Shown piece by piece: positions 57,922 through 64,000 of a stretch of 64,000 bases of DNA. Within the stretch, counting starts at the first letter, position 1; every line of letters starts with the position of its first letter. The stretch comes from Rikenellaceae bacterium (GTDB lineage Bacteria > Bacteroidota > Bacteroidia > Bacteroidales > Rikenellaceae). The translations under genes and the position numbers were made by a program. Below the pieces are notes generated by a model. That model searched no databases, was not told the origin of the DNA, and was given only the letters and a program-made list of their open reading frames with translations. The DNA lies in NCBI GenBank assembly GCA_015059945.1, contig SUZJ01000006.1, positions 1-64,000 of the forward strand, written 5' to 3'.

Positions 57922-58404
57922 ATGAAAAAGTTTATTCTTGCAGCAGTAGTGCTTCTGGCTTGCTCGGTGGCACAGGCACAGATTCCTTCGGTTAAGGTCG
58001 AGAACGGCAAAGGTGAGGTGGTAAACACCAGCTCGCTCGTCGATGGCAAAACCCCTATGATTATCTCGTTCTGGGCAGTTACCTGCAAGCCCTGTATCCG
58101 CGAGCTCGATGCCATCAACGATGTACTGCCCGATTGGCTCGACGAGGCCGATTTCAGGGTGGTGGCAGTGTCGACCGACGATGCTCGTTTCAACGCTCAG
58201 GCTCGCGCATTGGCCGAGGGCCACGGTTGGAGCGACTACACTCTGCTCTACGACAAGAACCAGGAGTTTATGCGTGCTATGAACGTGTCGTTTACTCCCC
58301 AGGTCTATGTTGTCGATAAGGATGGCAAGATTGTCTACTCGCACACCGGCTACACCCCCGGAAGTGAGCAGGAGCTCATCGACGTAATCAAGAAATTGCA
58401 GTAG
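57922..58404 (+). CDS. TlpA-like periplasmic thioredoxin
   Basis: A 160-residue exported thioredoxin-fold protein. The signal peptide (KKFILAAVVLLACSVAQAQ) ends at about residue 20. The active site SFWAVTCKPCIREL has C55 and C58; the cis-Pro loop is SFTPQVYVVDKDGKIVYSH (Pro at about 126). This layout fits TlpA/ResA-type thiol oxidoreductases that reduce disulfides in the periplasm. It is the first gene of an operon with a DUF6029 barrel protein and three Omp28-type CxxC lipoproteins, which suggests that it hands electrons to them; that is inference. Confidence 0.9.
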   Translation: MKKFILAAVVLLACSVAQAQIPSVKVENGKGEVVNTSSLVDGKTPMIISFWAVTCKPCIRELDAINDVLPDWLDEADFRVVAVSTDDARFNAQARALAEGHGWSDYTLLYDKNQEFMRAMNVSFTPQVYVVDKDGKIVYSHTGYTPGSEQELIDVIKKLQ

Positions 58405-58462
58405 TGAGCCAAAAACAACCCAAACAAGAATAACAGAGAACACGAACCTTAAAACTTCACAG

Positions 58463-60109
58463 ATGACACGCAAAAACATACTGATTGCCGCACTCGCACT
58501 GATAATCCCAATTGCTGCAAGTGCGCAACAGTTTGGTGGGACTGCCGACCAGGGTGGCTATCTGACGGGTAGCTTTGAGAATAACTCGATTTACTACCTC
58601 GAAGATGCCCAAAACCCCGGCTGCTACGTTCCCGATGGCAGCTTTGGCTCTAACAGCTATCTGAAGGCCGACTACTATAAGGGCAACTTGGTGGCAGGCT
58701 TGCAGGTCGAGTCTTATCAACCCGCTCTGGTGGGCTATCCGCTCAACCTCGAAGGCAATAAGCTGTCGAACTTCTATATGTCGTGGACCGACGACGACTT
58801 CTCGCTCACAGCAGGCACTTTCTACGATCAGTTTGGTAGTGGCCTGCTGTTCCGCACCTATGCCGACCGCACTCTGGGTATCAACAATGCCCTGCTGGGT
58901 GCCCGCTTGGCCTATAACTACAAAGACATTCTTGCAGCCCGCATCTTGTGGGGTATGCCTCGCTTGGGCTCCGATTGGAAGAGTGTCAGCGATAGGGGCG
59001 TGGTAGAGTGGGCAGGTACTCAGGTTAGGGGTGTCGATGTGTCGCTCTCGCTCTCGTCGCTGCTCGGATGGCAGGGCACAATGCTGGCCGTTGAGGGGTC
59101 GCTGCTGAGCCGCTACGAGCAGATTAAGTACGATATGGAAGAGGAGGGCATCTCGCCAACCACTACGGGCTGGTCGGGCCGCCTGAATTTCGAGAAGAGT
59201 GGCTTTGTGGCCAAGGCCGAGTGGGTAAATGGTGGCCAGTGGTTTGGCTATTACCCAACCGACGAGGCCGACTATCTGAAACGCAACGGCAATGCACAAC
59301 TGCTCGAACTGGGCTATAGCGGTGGTGGCTTGGGCGCCAATCTAACTCTGCGCAGGATGGAGTGGATGGGCTCGAAGATTAACTACGCGTCGGTTGAGTC
59401 GAACAATACGCTCAACTACACCCCTGCACTCTGCGCCCAGTACTCGTATATGCTCACCAACCTCAATCCCTACATCCCCGAGGTGGGTAGCACCGATGGC
59501 CACCTGACAAGTGGCGAGATTGGCGGCCAGCTGGACGTCTACTACAACTTCCGTCGCGGCAGCGCCATTGGTGGCAAGAGGGGTATGAAGGTCAATCTGA
59601 ACGTATCGACCTACTACGCCATTGGCGAGGAGGGTACGGCTCAGATGGGCGAACTGCTCTGGCGCAACGTGAATGTGGGCGTAGAGAAACAGGTGAGCCG
59701 TAAGCTGAAGATGCAGCTGCTGTGGGCTCTGCAACAGGGTGAGGATATGTATCACAACTGGTGCCTGTCCAACATTGTGGTGGCCGACCTGCTCTATAAG
59801 TTCACACCCAAGTTCTCTACCCGTGCCGAGTTGCAATACCTGTCGAGTGCCGACGGTATGAAGGACTGGATGGCGGGCTTGGTCGAGGTCAATATGGCCC
59901 CCAAGTGGAGCGTCTTTGTGAGCGATATGTACAACCACGGCACCTCAAAGGTGCACTATTATAGTGTGGGCGCAAGCTATACCGCTTCGCGCACACGCAT
60001 TGCTTTTAGCTATGGCCGCAACCGCTCGGGTATGGTTTGCTCGGGTGGCGTGTGCCGTACTGTGAAGGCGTTTACGGGTGGCAACCTTACGATTTCTACC
60101 TCGTTTTAA
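58463..60109 (+). CDS. DUF6029 family outer membrane protein, copy 2
   Basis: A 548-residue paralog of the 52743-54368 protein, with signal peptide (RKNILIAALALIIPIAASAQ). Shared parts are LTGSFENNSIYYLED, FYDQFGSGLLFRTYADRTLGINN, GLVEVNMAPKWSVFVSDMYNH and the C-terminal YGRNRSGMVCSGGVCR (C526, C531). A third conserved cysteine lies in WCLSNIVVAD (copy 1: VCTSNIFVGD). It is encoded 58 bp after the TlpA-like gene and 39 bp before an Omp28-type gene, so it belongs to this operon. A barrel fold is inferred from signal, strand pattern and terminal TISTSF. Confidence 0.87.
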   Translation: MTRKNILIAALALIIPIAASAQQFGGTADQGGYLTGSFENNSIYYLEDAQNPGCYVPDGSFGSNSYLKADYYKGNLVAGLQVESYQPALVGYPLNLEGNKLSNFYMSWTDDDFSLTAGTFYDQFGSGLLFRTYADRTLGINNALLGARLAYNYKDILAARILWGMPRLGSDWKSVSDRGVVEWAGTQVRGVDVSLSLSSLLGWQGTMLAVEGSLLSRYEQIKYDMEEEGISPTTTGWSGRLNFEKSGFVAKAEWVNGGQWFGYYPTDEADYLKRNGNAQLLELGYSGGGLGANLTLRRMEWMGSKINYASVESNNTLNYTPALCAQYSYMLTNLNPYIPEVGSTDGHLTSGEIGGQLDVYYNFRRGSAIGGKRGMKVNLNVSTYYAIGEEGTAQMGELLWRNVNVGVEKQVSRKLKMQLLWALQQGEDMYHNWCLSNIVVADLLYKFTPKFSTRAELQYLSSADGMKDWMAGLVEVNMAPKWSVFVSDMYNHGTSKVHYYSVGASYTASRTRIAFSYGRNRSGMVCSGGVCRTVKAFTGGNLTISTSF

Positions 60110-60148
60110 CAGTTAAGATTACACCTTAATATATATTATATACAGCAA

Positions 60149-61291
60149 ATGAAGCGTTTTGTTACTATACTGATGGGTTGTGCGGCTGCGCTGACTATGG
60201 CAGCTTGCGGCACCCCCGAGGGCCCCACTCCCGACGGGCCAAACCCCAATGACCCCGAGAATCCCACTACGGGCGAGGCTGGTGCAGCACCCTATACTAT
60301 CGAGGTAGATAAGACCACTATCGAGGCTAATGGCCTGGATGTGGCAACTTTCCGTGTGCTCGATGCTGCTGGCAACGACCTCTGCGTGGGCGATGATGCC
60401 AAGAAGGTATATATCCAGAACGTAACCGAGAATGTGAGCCTGGGCCGTAAGGTTACCACCTTCAACTCGATTATCAATGGTACCTTCGAGTTTACTGCAA
60501 CTTTCAAGGGCATTGCTACCCAAAACTCGGTGACTGTAACTGCCCAGAACAGAGTGCAGTACGAGAAATACAAACAGATGATTTGCGTCTACGACCTGAC
60601 CGGTACTTGGTGTACTGCCTGCCCCTATATGACCACCACCTTTGAGAAGGTATACGATGGCCCCTGGGGCGACCAGATGATTGTGATGGCCGTACACGCT
60701 GCGGCTACTGCTACCGACCCATTTGCAATCCCTGTGGGTACAAGCGACCTGGGTGGCGTTATGCTTGGTAGGTTTGGCGGTAGTGGCTATCCCACTGTTA
60801 TCTATGACTTTAACGATATGGTTGAGGGTACTCACAGCGAGAGTGAGGTGGTTGAGTTGCTGCGCAAACAGATTATCGACTACCCCTCGACTTGTGGTGT
60901 TAAGATTTCGAAGGCTACGCTCTCGGGTGGCTCTATCTCGATTGAGGCTTCGATGACCTCGACTGCCGATGGCGACTACGATATGGGCTATGCTCTGCTG
61001 GGCAATGGCCTCAAGTACGATGGCGGTACCGAGGAGGACGGCATCTATGACGATGTTGTGGTGGCTGTGTCGCCCAACTTTATAACTATGCAGAAGGATA
61101 GCAAGTTCAGCGCCAAAGAGGGTGTCGAGCAGACCAAGAGCTGGACTATCGAGGGTGTGGGCAATGCCGACCCAAGCAAACTGAGGGTAGTGGTATTTGT
61201 ACTGCGCGAGGTCGAGGGCGGCAGAGTGATTGTCGATAACGCCAATGTGTGCGCTGTGGGTAGCACCGCCGACTACTTGCTCAATGAGTAA
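60149..61291 (+). CDS. Omp28-type lipoprotein with CTAC motif
   Basis: A 380-residue lipoprotein (lipobox MAAC, lipid at C20). After a Pro/Gly/Asp-rich linker (residues 22-45) comes one Ig-like domain (about 48-133) and a thioredoxin-like Omp28 domain with YDLTGTWCTACPYM (C155, C158) and GSGYPTVIYDF. The C-terminus NVCAVGSTADYLLNE is shared in kind with the next two proteins. Compared with the 499-residue member at 51159 it lacks one Ig-like domain. It is the third gene of the operon, 39 bp after the DUF6029 gene. Confidence 0.85.
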   Translation: MKRFVTILMGCAAALTMAACGTPEGPTPDGPNPNDPENPTTGEAGAAPYTIEVDKTTIEANGLDVATFRVLDAAGNDLCVGDDAKKVYIQNVTENVSLGRKVTTFNSIINGTFEFTATFKGIATQNSVTVTAQNRVQYEKYKQMICVYDLTGTWCTACPYMTTTFEKVYDGPWGDQMIVMAVHAAATATDPFAIPVGTSDLGGVMLGRFGGSGYPTVIYDFNDMVEGTHSESEVVELLRKQIIDYPSTCGVKISKATLSGGSISIEASMTSTADGDYDMGYALLGNGLKYDGGTEEDGIYDDVVVAVSPNFITMQKDSKFSAKEGVEQTKSWTIEGVGNADPSKLRVVVFVLREVEGGRVIVDNANVCAVGSTADYLLNE

Positions 61292-61305
61292 TAAATAATA
61301 GACTG

Positions 61306-62427
61306 ATGATGAAGAATTTGGCTAAATATGGCTGGCTGGTAGCTGTGGCTCTGGTTGCAATGGTGGGGTGTGGCCCCGTGGAGCAGCCCGAAGATGGGCC
61401 CGAGCCCTGGGAGAGCGTTCCCGAGGGTGTGTTGCGCCTGTTTGCCGACAAAACCCAGATTGCTGCCGATGGCGAGGATGCGGTGCAGTTCAGGCTGATG
61501 TATGGCTCGGAGGATGTAAGCGAGGCCAAGAACCTGCAACTCATCCGCACCTACGATGGCGAAGAGGTCTATATGCCCTATAGGACTACGACCTTTACTT
61601 CGACCGCCCCGGGTGAGTATACCTTCAAGGCAAAGATTTTCCGCAGTGGCGATATTGTTACCGACAATGAGGTGAAGATTACCGTAGTGCCAGCAGTGGC
61701 CGATGGCGAGCAGAAGGATTACTACCAGAGGCTTGTGGGCTTGCAGTTTACCTCGGTGGGGTGCCAGAATTGCCCCACACTGAGCTACGACCTCAAGGCT
61801 ATTCAGGAGGAGGTGCCTGGGCGTATGAGTGTGCTCTCGTTCCACCAGTACTTCAAGATGGACGACCCAATGGAGCACCCCCTGGCTACGGCCTACCACA
61901 CCTATTTTGGTATGAGCGGCCTGCCCAACTTCAACTTCAACATCATTCCCGACTATGAGGTTAATCACACCAAGAGCGCTATTCTCAGCGGCATAGACTA
62001 TGTGCTGACCAACTATCCCGCAACTTGTGGTGTGGCTATCGAGAGTAGTGTAGAGGGGGGTAAGGCTGTGGTTACGGCCAAGATTACCTCGAACACCAAC
62101 ACCAAGTACCGCTATATGATATTCTTGCTCGAAGACGGAATTGAGTATACACAGTTGGGCGTGTCGGGCACATACGTTCACAACAACGTGGTGGTTGAGG
62201 CCTCGTCGGGCGAGATGTTTGGCGACAAGGTGGCCTCGGGTGCCAAGTTGCAGGTGGGTGTTGAGTATACCGAGACTCGTATGTTTGAACGGCTCGGTGG
62301 CGAGTGGCCTGCCGAGAATATGAGGGTAGTGGTGGCTGCCCTGAGCGCCTATGGCGATGCCTATATTGTCAATAACGCTGCCGAGTGCAAGCTGGGCGAG
62401 AGCGTAGACTATGTGATTGAGAATTGA
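61306..62427 (+). CDS. Omp28-type lipoprotein with CQNC motif
   Basis: A 373-residue lipoprotein (lipobox MVGC, lipid at C22, then GPVEQPEDGPEP, acidic). One Ig-like domain (about 43-130) precedes the thioredoxin-like domain with LQFTSVGCQNCPTL (C153, C156) and GMSGLPNFNFNI in place of the usual cis-Pro loop. The C-terminus NAAECKLGESVDYVIEN matches the family pattern. Its stop codon lies inside the six-copy GAGAATT array, so the last three codons are made of repeat sequence. The gene begins ATGATG, 14 bp after the previous stop. Confidence 0.85.
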   Translation: MMKNLAKYGWLVAVALVAMVGCGPVEQPEDGPEPWESVPEGVLRLFADKTQIAADGEDAVQFRLMYGSEDVSEAKNLQLIRTYDGEEVYMPYRTTTFTSTAPGEYTFKAKIFRSGDIVTDNEVKITVVPAVADGEQKDYYQRLVGLQFTSVGCQNCPTLSYDLKAIQEEVPGRMSVLSFHQYFKMDDPMEHPLATAYHTYFGMSGLPNFNFNIIPDYEVNHTKSAILSGIDYVLTNYPATCGVAIESSVEGGKAVVTAKITSNTNTKYRYMIFLLEDGIEYTQLGVSGTYVHNNVVVEASSGEMFGDKVASGAKLQVGVEYTETRMFERLGGEWPAENMRVVVAALSAYGDAYIVNNAAECKLGESVDYVIEN

Positions 62428-62460
62428 GAATTGAGAATTGAGAATTGAGAATTGAGAATT
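62419..62460. repeat. Perfect 6-copy heptamer repeat GAGAATT over a stop codon
   Basis: Six exact GAGAATT units. The TGA stop of the preceding gene spans units 1 and 2. Another GAGAA follows before the sequence diverges. The same unit is repeated 11 times at 35766-35842. Confidence 0.95.
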
Positions 62461-62513
62461 GAGAAACGGCTCATAACTCCTTTCTGTTAGAGAGGAAAAG
62501 TATTGCAAGAGAG

Positions 62514-63596
62514 ATGATTAAGAACTGTTTGAGATATATCGCTATGCTGGTGGCAGTGATGCTGGTGGCAGTGGGTTGCGGCCCCAAAGAGGAGGTCGAG
62601 CGCCCAGTGTTGAGCGCCAGTGCCGAGAGCGTAGTGGCCGATGGTGTAGAGAGCGTAATCTTTACGGTGAGCTATGGCGGCGAGGATGTTAGTGCCAAAG
62701 CACAGGTGTGGTGCAAGACCAGTGGCGAGCAGCTTGCTGCGCCCGAGTTTAAGACCACTGCCGAGGGCGACTATGAGTTCTATGCTGTTTACAATGGCGT
62801 GCAGTCCAATAGTGTGGCAGTTAGCGCCACCGAGTATGTTGCCCCAGGGCCCCACGTTTCGCGTTTCGAGCGCCACGTCTGCCTGATGGACCTGACGGGT
62901 ACGGGTTGCTCGTTCTGCCCCAAGGGCTACCGCAATATTGTGCTGAACGTGACCAACAACTTCATCTACTCGGGCTTTGTGCACGTTTTGGGCTTCCACG
63001 ATGCCAACTCGAAGCTCAATGACGTGACCGACCCAATGGCTATCGGCGTTACCACCCAGTTGCTCGACGACTTTAAGGTTACGGGTACCCCCTGGTTTAT
63101 TGTAGACCTGCGCGATGGTGGCAGCCTGACCGACAATGTTGGCGAAATGAGCGAGGCCATAGACCGCTCGACCGAGGAGTATGGCGCCCACTCTGACGTG
63201 GCTATCAAGACCACCTTCAATAAGGATGCACAGAGCTGTAAGGTAGATGTGAAGGTCTTTGCCGAGACCACCGACGACTACCGAGTGGCTGTATATGTGG
63301 TCGAGGACAACATCAAGTCGCCCCAGTTGGACGGCTCGGTGGTGATTGAGGACTACAACCATCGCCACGTTGTGCGCCAGATGCTCAGTGGCTCGTACAA
63401 GGGCGACAGCCTGGGCCGATTGAAGGCCGAGAGCGAGGCTCAGAAGAGCTACGAGTTTGCTATTGGCGATGGTGGCTGGAAGGTAGAGAACTTGCAGATT
63501 TATGCAATGGTAATCGACAGCACAGGTACGGTCAATAACGTGGCTGTATGTGATGTCAATAATGGCGAGGTGGACTATAAGTACCTGGCTAATTAG
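62514..63596 (+). CDS. Omp28-type lipoprotein with CSFC motif
   Basis: A 360-residue lipoprotein (lipobox VAVGC, lipid at C22, then GPKEEVE). One Ig-like domain (about 32-106) precedes a thioredoxin-like domain with MDLTGTGCSFCPKG (C132, C135) and KVTGTPWFIVDLRDGG (cis-Pro-type loop). The C-terminus is NVAVCDVNNGEVDYKYLAN. It is the third CxxC Omp28-type protein in a row. The four motifs in this window (CPNC, CTAC, CQNC, CSFC) differ, which may tune redox potential or partner choice. Confidence 0.85.
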   Translation: MIKNCLRYIAMLVAVMLVAVGCGPKEEVERPVLSASAESVVADGVESVIFTVSYGGEDVSAKAQVWCKTSGEQLAAPEFKTTAEGDYEFYAVYNGVQSNSVAVSATEYVAPGPHVSRFERHVCLMDLTGTGCSFCPKGYRNIVLNVTNNFIYSGFVHVLGFHDANSKLNDVTDPMAIGVTTQLLDDFKVTGTPWFIVDLRDGGSLTDNVGEMSEAIDRSTEEYGAHSDVAIKTTFNKDAQSCKVDVKVFAETTDDYRVAVYVVEDNIKSPQLDGSVVIEDYNHRHVVRQMLSGSYKGDSLGRLKAESEAQKSYEFAIGDGGWKVENLQIYAMVIDSTGTVNNVAVCDVNNGEVDYKYLAN

Positions 63597-63633
63597 TGTC
63601 TGATGACAGAGTTGAAAAAACTTATAAATAAAT

Positions 63634-64000
63634 ATGACTATGAAAAGAAAACTTTTTGCACTGATGGCTATTGCGCTGATGGCAATGTTTGCTGTGTCGC
63701 TGACCGCTTGCGACAAGCAGAAACCCGACGAACCCAATACAGAGGAGCCTGGTGAGAACCCTGGCGACGAGCCTGGTGATGAGCCTGGTGACCAACCCGG
63801 TGATGAACCCGGGGATGAGCCCGGTGACGAGCCCGGAGATGACCCCAACCACGGTGTGCAGGTGCCCGACAAGATTCCTACCCCCATCAAGTGGGAGGTT
63901 GAGAAGGTTGAGGCTACCGACGATGGTGTGAGCTTGGAGGTTACACGAGTTGAGAACAAGAACTTTGTGTTTGTGGCTCGCCCAGGTGCAAATGTAGCTT
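63634..64000 (+). CDS. Lipoprotein with PGDE repeats, truncated by window end
   Basis: Start of a further lipoprotein gene, open to the window edge (122 codons visible). The start is ATG at 63634 or 63640 (MKRKLFALMAIALMAMFAVS), the lipobox is SLTAC with lipid at C26. Directly after come eight or so tandem units of the PGDE/PGDQ kind (about residues 38-66), a negatively charged spacer that would hold the domain away from the membrane, then NHGVQVPDKIPTPIKWEVEK. No domain can be named from this part. It is 37 bp after the third Omp28-type gene and likely the same operon. Confidence 0.8.
   Translation, partial: MTMKRKLFALMAIALMAMFAVSLTACDKQKPDEPNTEEPGENPGDEPGDEPGDQPGDEPGDEPGDEPGDDPNHGVQVPDKIPTPIKWEVEKVEATDDGVSLEVTRVENKNFVFVARPGANVA

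Overview
The window looks like a chromosome segment of a Bacteroidales bacterium, most like Alistipes/Rikenellaceae. That genus-level guess is an inference. The evidence is: many Bacteroidota-type -7 promoter boxes (TAnnTTTG) with no clear Shine-Dalgarno sequences; Bacteroidota-restricted families (DUF3822, DUF4301, DUF2764, DUF6029, Omp28-type lipoproteins, HU-CCDC81 proteins, fimbrillin-like lipoproteins); a V-type ATPase operon in Bacteroidota order; and the carboxyspermidine route to spermidine. Codon use is moderately GC-rich and uniform, apart from two AT-rich blocks at 11.2-13.2 kb and 18.0-19.8 kb that look acquired.

Layout. 0.3-5.6 kb: RecD-like helicase, a membrane-anchored protein, DUF3822, rsmD, tRNA-Asp with a duplicated 3' flank, a GNAT enzyme and a membrane-protein/HTH pair. 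5.7-11 kb: arginine decarboxylase on the minus strand, then HU-CCDC81 protein, sigma-54 activator, lptE, a TPR-like protein and secG. 11.1-13.5 kb: a 2.3-kb restriction-modification islet inserted at the 3' end of tRNA-Lys, bounded by direct repeats. 13.9-16.1 kb: a fimbrillin-like/LRR lipoprotein preceded by a 43-residue peptide gene. 16.7-21.5 kb: carboxyspermidine dehydrogenase and decarboxylase, separated by an astacin-type protease and two paralogous small lipoproteins. 21.7-26 kb: NifX-like protein, repeats including a MITE-like element, tRNA-Thr, a glutathione peroxidase/OhrR-type regulator operon, a GNAT enzyme and tRNA-Val. 26-35.8 kb: thioesterase, YeiH-type exporter, outer-membrane barrel, prmC-recX, and the minus-strand run murB-tilS-holA-aminotransferase IV, then DUF4301.

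35.9-43.6 kb: a V-type ATPase operon (E, DUF2764, A, B, D, I, K) whose rotor subunit keeps the residues known to bind Na+ in related enzymes. 43.7-51.1 kb: a small barrel protein, patatin-like phospholipase with barrel, RluB-type pseudouridine synthase, acyl-CoA ligase and nitroreductase, all on the minus strand. 51.2-64 kb: two divergent gene groups that combine Omp28-type thioredoxin-like lipoproteins (four, each with CxxC), two DUF6029 outer-membrane proteins that share a conserved CSGGVC motif close to their C-terminus, a TlpA-like periplasmic thioredoxin, a 1030-residue lipoprotein and a truncated PGDE-repeat lipoprotein. I read this as a candidate cell-envelope thiol-disulfide system; it is the most interesting part of the window.

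Between genes there is an unusual load of short repeats: imperfect or perfect tandem heptamers at nine places, a REP-like palindrome family, a 245-bp MITE-like insertion with a 5-bp target duplication, and, at all four tRNA genes, an inverted copy of tRNA 3'-flank sequence beyond the terminator.
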